Positions 1-10,847 of a DNA stretch of 46,059 nucleotides are shown piece by piece; the first letter of the stretch is position 1, and each line of letters opens with the position of its first letter. The translations under genes were made by a program, and so were the position numbers. The notes under the pieces are model-generated. The model did not search any database, was not told the origin of the DNA, and worked only from the letters and a program-made list of their open reading frames with translations. This DNA comes from Halanaerobium saccharolyticum (GTDB taxonomy: Bacteria; Bacillota; Halanaerobiia; Halanaerobiales; Halanaerobiaceae), in NCBI RefSeq assembly GCF_003259895.1, contig NZ_QLME01000026.1, positions 1-46,059 of the forward strand, read 5' to 3'.

Positions 1-35
1 AATTTCTTCTTTTGTTTCTGCCGCATTTTTTATCA

Positions 36-76
36 GCGACATTTAATATCTTATCAACTGTGCCTCACTTTGTCAA
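36..76 (-). promoter_or_regulatory. Tandem rrn-like promoter, proximal copy
   Basis: Read on the minus strand, TTGACA (76-71) is followed by a 17-base spacer and TAAGAT (53-48). Exactly 7 bases later comes the pentamer GTCGC (40-36), so transcription would start at about 40-41 and run off the left edge. An A+T-rich, UP-element-like stretch lies just upstream (77-110). The target gene is outside the window. The strength of the promoter and its position after gyrA make an rRNA operon the best guess. Confidence 0.7.
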
Positions 77-237
77 GAACTTTTTAGAAAAACTTTTAAA
101 AATTTTCTCCGCTTCAAAACTCTGCCTTTTCTCTTATATATATAAAGAAGAGAAATTTTCAAGTTTGAAACTCAAGTTCTTTTCAACCTCCAGATTAAGA
201 TCAATTTAACTCTCAATTTTTGCTGGAGATTATTTGT

Positions 238-278
238 GCGACGCTTATTATCTTATCAGTCTCCTTTTGCTTTGTCAA
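238..278 (-). promoter_or_regulatory. Tandem rrn-like promoter, middle copy
   Basis: On the minus strand, TTGACA (278-273), a 17-base spacer, TAAGAT (255-250), 7 bases, then GTCGC (242-238). It shares a 19-base block around the -35 box (270-288) with the proximal copy (68-86), which shows the two promoters are duplicates. It points off the left edge. Confidence 0.7.
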
Positions 279-327
279 GAACTTTTTAAGATAATTTTGT
301 CGGCCAGAAATCAGTATATCTTTTTCG

Positions 328-368
328 GCGACAATTAATAGAATACCATCAATAATAACCTGTGTCAA
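328..368 (-). promoter_or_regulatory. Tandem rrn-like promoter, distal copy
   Basis: On the minus strand, TTGACA (368-363), a 17-base spacer, TATTCT (345-340), 7 bases, then GTCGC (332-328). The geometry is identical to the other two copies, though the -10 is weaker. It begins directly after the terminator of the small-peptide cluster. Confidence 0.6.
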
Positions 369-376
369 GGAAAATA

Positions 377-439
377 TAAAAAAACTTCCTTCAAGCAGGG
401 AATAATTAAAATTATTCCTGGCTACTATAAAGGAAGTTC
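377..439 (-). terminator. Rho-independent terminator of the small-peptide cluster
   Basis: A long two-tier hairpin. The outer arms are AACTTCCTT (383-391) and AAGGAAGTT (430-438); the inner arms are CAGGGAATAATT (396-407) and AATTATTCCTG (410-420). On the minus strand the stem is followed by a run of T. It separates the peptide genes from the rrn-like promoters. Confidence 0.75.
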
Positions 440-502
440 TTATTGTCCTTATATTTTTTATTTGTTTTTTTCATATTATTATCAAATTCCTTATTTTTAG
501 TT

Positions 503-619
503 TTAACCAAAATAGTCAATATAAGAATCTGTTTTTTTATTGTTAGCTTTCTTATTTAACATAAGATCGAATGCAGTTTCTTCCATCTTGACTAATTGAT
601 TAGTTAATTCTTTAATCAT
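503..619 (-). CDS. Small peptide precursor-like protein, 38 aa, C-terminus YIDYFG
   Basis: A short ORF with ATG at 619 behind a strong ribosome binding site (AAGAGGTGAT). It encodes 38 residues: an N-terminal segment rich in E, L and K, then a polar NKKANNKK linker, then DSYIDYFG at the C-terminus. The gene immediately upstream encodes a peptide of the same length ending DDYIDYLG, so selection on the C-terminus is likely. There is no cysteine and no obvious signal peptide. The layout (helical leader, polar spacer, conserved tail) resembles precursors of signalling peptides or RiPPs, but no maturation or export gene is visible nearby. The family is not recognised and the function is unknown. 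Confidence 0.65.
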   Translation of the reverse strand: MIKELTNQLVKMEETAFDLMLNKKANNKKTDSYIDYFG

Positions 620-674
620 AATTATCACCTCTTATAAAATTATAAAGTTATCTGTTACTTATTTATTAATTGTT

Positions 675-791
675 TTAACCAAGATAGTCTATATAGTCAT
701 CACTATTATCATTTTTCTTATTGGCTCTAACACCAAATCCAAATGCAGCGATTTCAGCAAATTCATTAACAACTTCTTCAAATTTTCTCAT
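675..791 (-). CDS. Small peptide precursor-like protein, 38 aa, C-terminus YIDYLG
   Basis: ATG at 791 with ribosome binding site AAGAGGTGAT. It encodes 38 residues beginning MRKFEEVVNEF, then a short AAFGFG segment, an ANKKND linker and the tail DDYIDYLG. It is paralogous to the next gene downstream: same length, same linker position and same final octapeptide pattern D-(S/D)-YIDY-(F/L)-G. The 5' region, including the A+T-rich block before the ribosome binding site, is nearly the same as that of the third small gene at 872-952, so the units look like tandem duplications. Not recognised; a secreted or modified peptide is possible but unproven. Confidence 0.65.
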   Translation of the reverse strand: MRKFEEVVNEFAEIAAFGFGVRANKKNDNSDDYIDYLG

Positions 792-871
792 GTTTATCAC
801 CTCTTATAATATTATTTAAAATTATAGGTTTGTACTAAAACAGTAATTTAAATCACTATTCTACTAAAAAA

Positions 872-952
872 CTACTTTTTGTGCTTATAACCTCTTGCTT
901 CCATTTCCAGCTCAGCTGCTTCAATAATTAATTTTTTTACTCTTTTTAACAT
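872..952 (-). CDS. Small basic peptide, 26 aa, first gene of the peptide cluster
   Basis: ATG at 952 behind AAGAGGTGAT, the same translation signal as the two 38-residue genes downstream. It encodes 26 residues with a basic start (MLKRVKK), an acidic helical middle and a basic end (GYKHKK). It lacks the YIDY tail. The shared upstream block and the co-directional position suggest one transcript ending at the terminator near 380. Function unknown. It could be a truncated paralogue or a companion peptide. Confidence 0.5.
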   Translation of the reverse strand: MLKRVKKLIIEAAELEMEARGYKHKK

Positions 953-1026
953 CTTATATCACCTCTTATAATATTATTGGAATTATAGGTCTTATAAATT
1001 TTTATTATTATTTTCTTATTGAGTAC

Positions 1027-1058
1027 ATTATATCGAATCTAAATTATTATGATGTAAA
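1027..1058 (-). promoter_or_regulatory. Possible promoter of the small-peptide cluster
   Basis: On the minus strand a perfect TATAAT (1032-1027) lies 75 bases before the first small ORF. The best -35, TTTACA (1058-1053), is 20 bases away, which is longer than ideal. The rest of 953-1175 is A+T-rich and holds no gene I can support. Confidence 0.35.
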
Positions 1059-1174
1059 GTAATTAACAATTATTGAAATTAATTTGAGTATTTCTCTCAA
1101 CTTTTTAACTCAGTTATATCTTATGATAAATTATTGCTTCTGAATGTAAAATAAATTACACTTTATGAATTTAA

Positions 1175-1210
1175 TTTAAAAACTCCACAAAAATGAAAAT
1201 TTTGTGGAGT
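1175..1210 (-). terminator. Terminator downstream of gyrA
   Basis: The stem arms ACTCCACAAAA (1182-1192) and TTTTGTGGAGT (1200-1210) form a hairpin. On the minus strand it is followed by a short T run, just past the gyrA stop codon. Confidence 0.75.
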
Positions 1211-1222
1211 CATTTTTAATAG

Positions 1223-3814
1223 TTATTCTTTTATATCTTCTTCTGTATCTTCTTCAACTTCATTTTCTTCAGCCAGAGCCTGCTCTTCTTCCCTATCTAT
1301 TTTTTCAACAATTCTATCAAAGCGAGCTTCAGCTTTTTCTTCTGGGGTTAATTCTTCTTTTTCTTCCTGGTCATCAACTTCTTCTTTTTCTAAGATATCA
1401 TCATTAATCCTGGCTAAAGATACAACTTTATCATCTTCTCCAACATTAATTATCTTAACTCCCATTGTGTTACGGCCGGTAGTAGATATCTCAGCTGCAG
1501 GCACTCTAATGATAATTCCATCCTGAGTTATAACCATCATTTCCAGGCTGTCATCGACAATTCTAGCCCCAGCGAGTTTACCATTTTTCTCAGTAATATT
1601 AGCAGTAATTATTCCTTTACCAGCTCTATTCTGGATTCTATATTCCGAAATAGGTGTTCTTTTACCATAACCATTTTCGGTAATTACCAGTAATTCTTCA
1701 CCAGCTGAATCTACTCCCATATCTATTACCTGATCGTCTTCTGCCAGATTAACTCCTTTAACTCCATATGAATTTCTACCCACAGAGCGAACATCAGACT
1801 CATTGAAGTGAATAGCTTTTCCATTACGGGTAATTAAGAAGATATTTTCATCTTCTTCAATAATTCTAACTCCAATTAGTTCATCATTTTCTCTTAAATT
1901 AACAGCAATCAGACCTGTATAATTGGTATCATACTCCTCTAAAGCGGTCTTTTTAATTAAACCATTTTTAGTGGCCATAATTAGATAGGCATCCTCTGGA
2001 AACTCTTTAACAGGAATTACTGCATTAATTTTTTCATTATCTTCTAATTCCAGTAGATTAACAATTGCAGTACCTCTAGCCTGTCGGCCCGTTTCCGGTA
2101 TCTGATAACCTTTTAATCTATAAACTCTTCCCTGATTACTAAAAAACAAGAATTTATAGTGGGTAGTGGTTGTAAAGATGTTTTCCACAAAATCTTCTTC
2201 TTTGGTACTAATACCAATTACACCCTTACCTCCACGGCGCTGACTGCGGTAAAGATCAAGCGGCATCCGCTTAATATAACCCTGATTAGTCATAGTTACC
2301 ACAATTTGTTCTTCTTCAATTAAATCTTCTAATTCTAAATCTGTAACTCTATTCATAATTGAAGTTCTGCGCTCATCATTATATTTATCTTTAATTGTCA
2401 TAATTTCTTCTTCAATAATTTCTAATAACTTTTCTTCATCTGCTAAAATGGATCTGTAATATGTTATTTTTTCCTTTAAATCTTCATATTCAGCTTCTAT
2501 TTTATCTCTCTCTAATCCAGTCAGGCTCTGCAGTCTCATTCTTAAAATAGCATTTGCCTGGGTTTCAGAAAGCTCATAGTTTTCCATCAGATTAATTCTG
2601 GCTGTTTCAACTTCATCAGCATTTTTAATCATTTCTACTATCTCATCAATATTTGCCAGAGCAATTCTATAACCTTCTAAAATATGAGCTCTATCTAGAG
2701 CTTTATCCAGATCATACTGGGTTCTGCGTCTGACAACTTCTTTTTGATGTTCTAAGTAATGTTCTAATATTTCTTTTAAGGATAAGACCTTTGGTTCTTT
2801 ATCTACCAGAGCAATCATGATTACACTAAAGGTAACCTGGAGCCTGGAATGTTTGAATAATTGATTTAAAACTACCTTGGGAGTAGCTTCTCTTTTTAAT
2901 TCAATTACTATTCTCATTCCATCTCTATCTGATTCATCTCTAATATCAGAAATTGCTTCCAGTTTTTCATCCTTAACCAGCTCTGCTATTCTCTTAATTA
3001 AGCGAGCTTTATTTACCTGATAGGGAAGTTCATCTACAATAATCTGTTTTCTATTTATTGATAAATCTTCAACTCTGGTTTTCGCTCTCACAGTTAATTT
3101 ACCGCGCCCATTTTTATAGGCCTTGTAAATACTGCCTCGACCCATAATTTGACCACCTGTAGGAAAATCGGGACCCTTAATAGTTCCCATTAATTCCTTG
3201 GTAGTAATCTCTGGATTATTAATTAATTTTATAACCCCATCAATCACTTCACCTAAATTATGAGGGGGAATACTTGTTGACATTCCAACTGCAATCCCGG
3301 AAGTACCGTTAACCAGTAAATTTGGGAATCTGGCTGGTAAAACCTCAGGTTCTTCTAAAGATTCATCAAAGTTAGGGATAAAATCAACCGTTTCTTTATT
3401 GATATCAGTCATCATCTCAGAGGCAATTGGAGCCATTCGAGCCTCTGTATAACGCATAGCTGCTGCACTATCTCCATCAATAGAACCAAAGTTACCATGT
3501 CCATCTACCAGCATATAGCGATAAGAAAAATCCTGAGCCATTCTGACCATTGTATCATATACTGCTGAATCTCCATGAGGATGATACTTACCAAGTACTT
3601 CCCCGACAATACGGGCAGATTTCTTATGTGGTTTAGTATGAGTCATCCCCAGGTCATCCAGGGCATATAAAATTCTTCTGTGCACAGGTTTTAATCCATC
3701 TCTAACATCAGGTAAGGCTCTACCTACAATTACACTCATCGAATAATCGAGGTAGGAGGTTCTCATTTCTTTATCTATGTCAATTTTTTTTACTCTTGCT
3801 GCTTTTTGATCCAA
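1223..3814 (-). CDS. gyrA: DNA gyrase subunit A
   Basis: The A subunit cuts and rejoins DNA in the A2B2 gyrase that introduces negative supercoils. The 863-residue product has the N-terminal breakage-reunion domain with [17 protein letters not shown] near residues 24-40, catalytic Tyr122 in RYTE, and the GyrA box QRRGGKG at 525-531 that defines true gyrase rather than topoisomerase IV. The C-terminal beta-pinwheel repeats follow, ending in a strongly acidic Glu-rich tail. Ser83 and Asp87 of the quinolone-determining region (E. coli numbering aligns directly) are both wild type. The start is TTG at 3814 behind GGTTGGTGA. It lies 38 bases downstream of gyrB as the last gene of the dnaA operon. 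Confidence 0.98.
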   Translation of the reverse strand: MDQKAARVKKIDIDKEMRTSYLDYSMSVIVGRALPDVRDGLKPVHRRILYALDDLGMTHTKPHKKSARIVGEVLGKYHPHGDSAVYDTMVRMAQDFSYRYMLVDGHGNFGSIDGDSAAAMRYTEARMAPIASEMMTDINKETVDFIPNFDESLEEPEVLPARFPNLLVNGTSGIAVGMSTSIPPHNLGEVIDGVIKLINNPEITTKELMGTIKGPDFPTGGQIMGRGSIYKAYKNGRGKLTVRAKTRVEDLSINRKQIIVDELPYQVNKARLIKRIAELVKDEKLEAISDIRDESDRDGMRIVIELKREATPKVVLNQLFKHSRLQVTFSVIMIALVDKEPKVLSLKEILEHYLEHQKEVVRRRTQYDLDKALDRAHILEGYRIALANIDEIVEMIKNADEVETARINLMENYELSETQANAILRMRLQSLTGLERDKIEAEYEDLKEKITYYRSILADEEKLLEIIEEEIMTIKDKYNDERRTSIMNRVTDLELEDLIEEEQIVVTMTNQGYIKRMPLDLYRSQRRGGKGVIGISTKEEDFVENIFTTTTHYKFLFFSNQGRVYRLKGYQIPETGRQARGTAIVNLLELEDNEKINAVIPVKEFPEDAYLIMATKNGLIKKTALEEYDTNYTGLIAVNLRENDELIGVRIIEEDENIFLITRNGKAIHFNESDVRSVGRNSYGVKGVNLAEDDQVIDMGVDSAGEELLVITENGYGKRTPISEYRIQNRAGKGIITANITEKNGKLAGARIVDDSLEMMVITQDGIIIRVPAAEISTTGRNTMGVKIINVGEDDKVVSLARINDDILEKEEVDDQEEKEELTPEEKAEARFDRIVEKIDREEEQALAEENEVEEDTEEDIKE

Positions 3815-3852
3815 AATATTTCACCAACCTTTATCTTTTATTAGCTAAAAAA

Positions 3853-6035
<2,183 letters not shown>

Positions 6036-6039
6036 ATCT

Positions 6040-7164
6040 CTAATTCACCCTCTTTTTTATTCTCCCCTTTTTGACCTGATAAACATTATAGGAGTTGTTT
6101 TTAAGTCCGGATAAATTTTCACCATCTGTTGCTGTAATTATAGTCTGAATTTTATCAGCTATAATATTAATCAATGCTTTTCTTCTTAAACCATCTAATT
6201 CCGAAAAAACATCATCTAAGAGCAGAACGGGATATTCTCCGGTCTCTGATTTCATAAATTCCAGTTCTGCCAGTTTTAAGGCTAAAGCAGCAGTTCTCTG
6301 CTGTCCCTGAGAACCATATTTACGTAAATCCATCTCATTTACCTTTAAAATAAGATCATCTCGATGGGGACCAATTACAGTATAACCACGGGAAATCTCC
6401 TGATCCCGTTTTGCTATCAAACTATCTATAAAAAGTTCTCTTAATTCTGCTTCTCCCAGTTTTTTTGAAAAATTATTTAGAGAAATATCATATTCAAGTT
6501 CCAAATTTTCTCTGCCCTCAGTTATTTTACGCTGAGAAAGTCTGGCCAGAATTTTTAATTTATCTATAACTTCTACCCTTTTTAAAATAATTTTGGAACC
6601 CACCGCAGCAATCTGTTCATCCCAGACTGAAAGCATCTCTCTGTCAGTTGATTTACCATCTCTAATTGATTTCAATAAATTATTTCTCTGTTTTAATATA
6701 TGATCATATTTACTTAAAAGATGATTATAATAACGGCTCACCTGGGAAATCTCAAGATCTATAAAATCGCGTCTGTGAGAAGGACCCTCTTTAACTAGCT
6801 TTAAATCCTCAGGAGAAAATAAAACTGCATTTAAATATCCCAGCAGTTCTTTTACTTTATCCAGAGGATTATCATTAATTTCAACCTGACGTCCATTTTT
6901 TTCTAAACGCATGGCTAACTTTATTTTACCTTCTCTGCGCCTTAAAAGCAACTGAACAAGTGCTTTTTCTTTTTCCCAGCTTATCATTTCCGAAGTAATA
7001 CTGCTTCGATGGGAATTAGCGGTGGCCATTAAATAAATTGATTCTAAAAAATTTGTTTTACCCTGACCATTGGCACCCAGAAAAATATTTAAATTTGGAT
7101 TTAAATCAATCATTAACTCTTCAAAATTACGAAAATTTCGGCAGAGAACTCTTTCTAAATACAT
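6040..7164 (-). CDS. recF: DNA replication and repair protein RecF
   Basis: An SMC-like ATPase that helps load RecA at single-strand gaps. In the 374-residue product the Walker A motif GANGQGKTN sits at residues 30-38, an ABC-type signature SQGQQRTAALALKL lies towards the C-terminus, and Walker B LLLDD at 314-318 is followed by FSELD. The length is normal for RecF. The gene lies 3 bases after yaaA and 4 bases before remB, in the conserved dnaA operon order. The ATG at 7164 begins with the usual MYLERVLCRNFRNF. Confidence 0.97.
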   Translation of the reverse strand: MYLERVLCRNFRNFEELMIDLNPNLNIFLGANGQGKTNFLESIYLMATANSHRSSITSEMISWEKEKALVQLLLRRREGKIKLAMRLEKNGRQVEINDNPLDKVKELLGYLNAVLFSPEDLKLVKEGPSHRRDFIDLEISQVSRYYNHLLSKYDHILKQRNNLLKSIRDGKSTDREMLSVWDEQIAAVGSKIILKRVEVIDKLKILARLSQRKITEGRENLELEYDISLNNFSKKLGEAELRELFIDSLIAKRDQEISRGYTVIGPHRDDLILKVNEMDLRKYGSQGQQRTAALALKLAELEFMKSETGEYPVLLLDDVFSELDGLRRKALINIIADKIQTIITATDGENLSGLKNNSYNVYQVKKGRIKKRVN

Positions 7165-7167
7165 TAA

Positions 7168-7386
7168 TTATCCCCGACTTACTTTATATTTTTTATCTTC
7201 AGCTGTTAAAGAAACAATATCTCCAACTTTTAAAGTCTTTCCTCTCTTTAATTCTATTTCGCCATTAACCTCTACTTCTCCTGCCTGAATTAAATGTTTA
7301 GCTTCTCCACCACTCATTACGATATTAGCCCATTTTAAAAATTGATCTAAATTAATTGTATCACTTGTTATATTTACTGCTTCCAT
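7168..7386 (-). CDS. yaaA: S4-domain RNA-binding protein YaaA
   Basis: A 72-residue S4-fold protein; the core FLKWANIVMSGGEAKHLI..GEVEVNG is the S4 RNA-binding signature. Proteins of this size located between dnaN and recF belong to the YaaA (RlbA) family associated with large-subunit ribosome assembly in Bacillus. A clean AAGGAGG precedes the ATG. The 86 bases up to dnaN include a one-mismatch DnaA box (CTATCCACA). Confidence 0.9.
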   Translation of the reverse strand: MEAVNITSDTINLDQFLKWANIVMSGGEAKHLIQAGEVEVNGEIELKRGKTLKVGDIVSLTAEDKKYKVSRG

Positions 7387-7472
7387 TTATAATTTCCTCC
7401 TTGATTTACATTAAGTGTACCCTCTGAATAACTATCCACATTTCCACAGACCAATACACTTTTTAAATTCTT

Positions 7473-8585
7473 TTATGATTGTGACCGAACAGGCATAATT
7501 AAATAAATAAACTTATCCCCAGCTTCTGATTCTGATTTTACAACCAGAGGATTTAAAGGCCCAATCATTTCTATATTAATCTCATCATCATCTAAAACTT
7601 TCAAAACATCAATAAAATAGCCTGCATCAATATTAATTTTCTGATCAGGACCCTCCAGATCAATCTTTACTTCTTCGTGAGCATAACCAGAACTTCCTTC
7701 AGCTGAATTAATTTCCATCAAACCTGCATCTGCAAAAATATTAATTATATTTGCATCAAGTTTGGCAATTAAAGATGCTCTTTTTACCGCTCCCTGCAGC
7801 TGTGAAAGTTCAGCCCTAAATTTGCTGTTTGATTCATCCGGAATTACCAGCTCATAATTAGGAAACTTACCTTCTATTAACCTTGATATAACTTCTATAC
7901 CATTAAATGTAAAACGAACATAATTGCTGTCAACTTCAATATCTACACTGCCTTCATCTTCTAAAAGATTATTTAGTTCCTGCAGTGTACTTCCCGGTAA
8001 GATAACAGCTATTTTTTCATCAACATTAGTTTTTAGAGGAGCTTCAATATAGGATAAACGATATGTATTGGTAGAAACCATTTTTACTTTTTCTTTTTCT
8101 ACTTCAAACAAAGCTCCAGTTAGAGCAGGTTGAGTTTCATCTTTTGAAGTCGAGATTCTTACCTTTTTTATCATTTCTTTAAACTTACTGGCAGGAAAAT
8201 TAAAATTTGCACTTTCTTCCACCTGAGGTAAATTAGGAAATTCATCCGGATCAAATCCATTGATTTTAAATAGAGAGTTAAGACATTTAATCTGCAGCTG
8301 CCATTTATCCTGATTTAGCTCTATTTTTATTTCCTCATCTGGAAGTTCACGAATAATATTTAAAAATTGAGTAGCTGGCATGACAATTGATCCATCTATT
8401 TGACCTTCTACTTTTAAGTTATATTTAATACCAAGTTCCAGATCAGTTGATTTTAAAGTTAAAGTGTTTTTTTCTAAGCTTAAAAATATTCCTGTTAAGA
8501 TAGGTAAGGTTTGATTTTTTGCTACAGCTCTTCTGACTATGTTTAAAGCATTATAAAAAACCTTTTGATTAATTGAAAATTTCAA
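7473..8585 (-). CDS. dnaN: DNA polymerase III beta subunit (sliding clamp)
   Basis: The ring clamp that tethers polymerase III to DNA; a 370-residue product with three repeated clamp folds, ending in LIMPVRSQS, close to the conserved MP-R terminus. The frame is open up to a TTG at 8618, but the GGAGGG at 8598-8593 lies 7 bases before a TTG at 8585, giving the family-typical start (L/M)KFSINQ. I therefore use 8585. The gene is separated from dnaA by an oriC half with DnaA boxes. Confidence 0.95.
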   Translation of the reverse strand: MKFSINQKVFYNALNIVRRAVAKNQTLPILTGIFLSLEKNTLTLKSTDLELGIKYNLKVEGQIDGSIVMPATQFLNIIRELPDEEIKIELNQDKWQLQIKCLNSLFKINGFDPDEFPNLPQVEESANFNFPASKFKEMIKKVRISTSKDETQPALTGALFEVEKEKVKMVSTNTYRLSYIEAPLKTNVDEKIAVILPGSTLQELNNLLEDEGSVDIEVDSNYVRFTFNGIEVISRLIEGKFPNYELVIPDESNSKFRAELSQLQGAVKRASLIAKLDANIINIFADAGLMEINSAEGSSGYAHEEVKIDLEGPDQKINIDAGYFIDVLKVLDDDEINIEMIGPLNPLVVKSESEAGDKFIYLIMPVRSQS

Positions 8586-8658
8586 AGTTGATCCCTCCAA
8601 ATTAAAAGTTATTAACAAAATCGAAAAACTATAATTATGGTTAATTTATTAATAAAAC

Positions 8659-8697
8659 TAGTAGTAATAGTAGTAGGGGCTGTGAATATGTGGATAA
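8659..8697 (+). other. oriC basal unwinding element: DnaA-trio, GC patch and two DnaA boxes
   Basis: Six consecutive trinucleotides TAG TAG TAA TAG TAG TAG (8659-8676) are followed by GGGC (8677-8680), a degenerate box TGTGAATAT (8681-8689), and a perfect box TGTGGATAA (8689-8697). This order of trio, GC-rich patch and DnaA boxes matches the unwinding element described for Bacillus oriC between dnaA and dnaN. An A+T-rich stretch (8601-8658) lies on the other side of the trio, as expected for the strand-opening site. Confidence 0.8.
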
Positions 8698-8843
8698 GCC
8701 CATCTATACTAATGAGAGCCTGATTTTGCCTGTAGATAATATGTTAGCTGATATGATAAGAGTTATCCACATACTAACAGTTTTAATTTATCAACATTCT
8801 ATCAACAGCCACCTTGATAATTATCCACAAAAATTGTTGATAG
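8681..8843. other. oriC DnaA-box cluster between dnaN and dnaA
   Basis: Perfect boxes: TGTGGATAA at 8689-8697, TTATCCACA at 8763-8771 and TTATCCACA at 8821-8829. One- or two-mismatch boxes: 8681-8689, 8731-8739 (TGTAGATAA), 8788-8796 (TTATCAACA), 8799-8807 and 8835-8843. The boxes occur in both orientations. No protein gene is supported in 8586-8899. A plus-strand ORF here is a by-product of the boxes. Confidence 0.85.
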
Positions 8844-8899
8844 AAAAAAAGACAGAAAAAAGACTTTTAAAAATGAGAAATAGAACAGATTTATTTAGT

Positions 8900-10300
8900 T
8901 TAACCATGTTTAATTGTGTCAATTAATCGTTCTATTTTATTACTAAAATCATCCTCATTTTCTATTTTTTCTTTGATTTTATTATGAGCATGAATTACAG
9001 TCGTATGATCCCGGCCTCCAAATTCGTTTCCAATATGAGGAAGAGAAAAATCGGTTAATTCTCTGCTTAAATACATAGCAATCTGCCGGGGAAAAGCTAT
9101 ATTTTGAGTTCGTTTTTTAGATTGCATATCTTCCATTCTTAAATTATAGTCATCTGTTATGATTTTTTTGATTCTTTCTATGTTAACTTCAATTGATTCA
9201 TTCTTCTTTTTATTAACCAGATCTTTTAGAGCTTCCCGGGCTAAATCAACATCAATCTCCCTGTCCACAAGTGAAGAATAAGCAATTACCTTAACCAGAG
9301 CACCCTCTAATTCTCTAATGTTTGATTGAATTTTATTTGCAATATAGATTACTACTTCATTTGGAATAGTTAAATTTTCTATATCTGCTTTTTTTCTTAA
9401 AATGGCAATTCTGGTTTCTAAATCTGGTTTTTGAATATCAGTGATTAAACCCCATTCAAAGCGGGAACGGAGCCTTTCTTCTAAAGTTGGAATTTCTTTT
9501 GGAGGTCGGTCACTGGATATAATAAGCTGACGATTTGATTCATGTAAGGTATTAAAGGTATGAAAAAATTCTTCCTGGGTTCTTTCTTTACCGGCTAAAA
9601 ATTGAATATCATCAACCAGTAAAATATCTATATTTCTGTATTTGTCTCTAAAATTAACAGTATTATCATCTTTTATCGCATTTATTAATTCATTAGTAAA
9701 TGTTTCAGATGAAACATAAACTACCTTATAATCAGGATTATTTTTTAAAATAAAATGAGCTATTGCCTGCATAAGATGAGTTTTACCAAGTCCCACATCT
9801 CCATAGATAAAGAGAGGATTGTATGCTTTTGCTGGTGCTTCAGCAACTGCCAGGGATGCTGCATGAGCAAAACGGTTGCTGTTACCTACCACAAAAGTAT
9901 CAAAAGTATATTTGGGATTAAAACCATTTTGTTCTAACTCTGATTCTTCTATATTATTTTCTTCAACTACTTCAGCTTCCTGATCTTCCTTATTTTCTAC
10001 ATTATTAGTTTTTTTATTTTCTTTAAATTTTTTAACCTCTTTTGGTGTTAAAAGAATTAAAGTCCATTTATTTCCTGTTAGATCTTCTAATATTTCCTCA
10101 ATTAAATCGGTATACTGACTTTCTATCCATTCCTGAATAAAATTATTGGGTACCTGGAGTACGAGCTGATTTTCAGCGGTGGTCATTACTGCTTTTGTTT
10201 CGGAAAACCAGGTATTAAAACTTGGATTTGTAATTTTTTCTTTAATATTTTCTAATGTTTTTTTCCAGATGTGGTCTAATTCTTTTTGCGAGAAAGACAT
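8900..10300 (-). CDS. dnaA: Chromosomal replication initiator DnaA
   Basis: The initiator ATPase that binds DnaA boxes and opens oriC. The 466-residue product has domain I (1-80), a charged, low-complexity linker (about 90-125), AAA+ domain III with Walker A GDVGLGKT (167-174) and Walker B LLVDDIQF (227-234), and the domain IV DNA-binding helix [15 protein letters not shown] (428-442). ATG at 10300 follows ACAGGAGG. It is the first gene of the minus-strand operon and lies between the two oriC box clusters. A parS-like palindrome, TGTTTCAGATGAAACA, lies within the coding sequence at 9701-9716. Confidence 0.98.
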   Translation of the reverse strand: MSFSQKELDHIWKKTLENIKEKITNPSFNTWFSETKAVMTTAENQLVLQVPNNFIQEWIESQYTDLIEEILEDLTGNKWTLILLTPKEVKKFKENKKTNNVENKEDQEAEVVEENNIEESELEQNGFNPKYTFDTFVVGNSNRFAHAASLAVAEAPAKAYNPLFIYGDVGLGKTHLMQAIAHFILKNNPDYKVVYVSSETFTNELINAIKDDNTVNFRDKYRNIDILLVDDIQFLAGKERTQEEFFHTFNTLHESNRQLIISSDRPPKEIPTLEERLRSRFEWGLITDIQKPDLETRIAILRKKADIENLTIPNEVVIYIANKIQSNIRELEGALVKVIAYSSLVDREIDVDLAREALKDLVNKKKNESIEVNIERIKKIITDDYNLRMEDMQSKKRTQNIAFPRQIAMYLSRELTDFSLPHIGNEFGGRDHTTVIHAHNKIKEKIENEDDFSNKIERLIDTIKHG

Positions 10301-10372
10301 AAAATACCTCCTGTAATTCTAAAAAAATTGTGCTTAAGTTAAAGTTATCCCCAATTAACGGGGATAAATAGG

Positions 10373-10402
10373 ACTTTATCCACAAAATTGTGGACAAGTC
10401 AA
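10373..10402 (-). promoter_or_regulatory. dnaA promoter overlapped by DnaA boxes
   Basis: On the minus strand, TTGACT (10402-10397), an 18-base spacer and TAAAGT (10378-10373). The spacer contains TTGTCCACA and overlaps the perfect box TTATCCACA (10376-10384), a layout that suggests DnaA autorepression. Confidence 0.55.
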
Positions 10403-10758
10403 GATGTTATCCACATAAAGCTAAGTTTAAAGATTACTGTTAAAGCAGTAAAATAACTTTTTGAATTCAAAAAAAGAATAAAAACTTGTTAATAAAAAGA
10501 GAAAAGATATCCACAAAGAACAATTGTTATTAACAGTTTGTGGATAAAAAACCAAGTAATTGTGGATAACTACGTGTATTTTTCTGTATTTAAGGGCATT
10601 GTTGATTATTTTATAAACAAATTGTTAATATCCTCTTAACTATTAACTCAGTCAAGATTAACTTTTAATTCGAAATAACCATATTAATAATAACAGATTA
10701 TCAACAAATTATCAACAAAGGCTGAAAAAATTTATCTTGTGGATAAGATTAAATTTGC

Positions 10759-10787
10759 TTGACTCTACTATCTAAATAGCATATAAT
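10759..10787 (+). promoter_or_regulatory. Promoter of the rnpA-yidC operon
   Basis: TTGACT (10759-10764), a 17-base spacer and a perfect TATAAT (10782-10787), facing the rnpA gene. A DnaA box lies 12 bases upstream of the -35, so initiator binding could influence it. Confidence 0.75.
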
Positions 10788-10847
10788 TTTAAATGTATGA
10801 ATTAATAATTGTATTAGTTGTGGATTATTTTAGCTGGAGGTTATTTG

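Larger units (their letters stand above)
10345..10827. other. oriC DnaA-box cluster between dnaA and rnpA
   Basis: Perfect DnaA boxes: 10376-10384, 10407-10415, 10539-10547, 10561-10569 and 10738-10746. One-mismatch boxes: 10345-10353 (TTATCCCCA), 10389-10397, 10507-10515, 10698-10706 and 10709-10717 (both TTATCAACA), and 10819-10827. The first also forms an inverted repeat TTATCCCC-N7-GGGGATAA (10345-10367). A+T-rich stretches at 10480-10510 and 10590-10690 lie between the box groups. No protein gene is supported in 10301-10847. Confidence 0.85.

Noticed and set aside
12-209. Plus-strand ORF of 65 codons at the left edge
   Set aside because: It runs across the minus-strand tandem promoters, has no ribosome binding site, and its low-complexity product resembles no protein.
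433-474. Very short minus-strand ORF after the YIDYFG gene (starts MKKTNKKYK)
   Set aside because: It runs into the terminator stem, its Shine-Dalgarno is distant, and it lacks the features shared by the three peptide genes.
1204-1407. Plus-strand Leu-rich ORF opposite the end of gyrA
   Set aside because: It is antisense to the Glu-rich GyrA tail; repeated GAA/GAG codons read in reverse give Leu and Phe.
8690-8926. Plus-strand ORF between dnaN and dnaA
   Set aside because: It covers the DnaA boxes and the end of dnaA and has no ribosome binding site; the origin explains the sequence.
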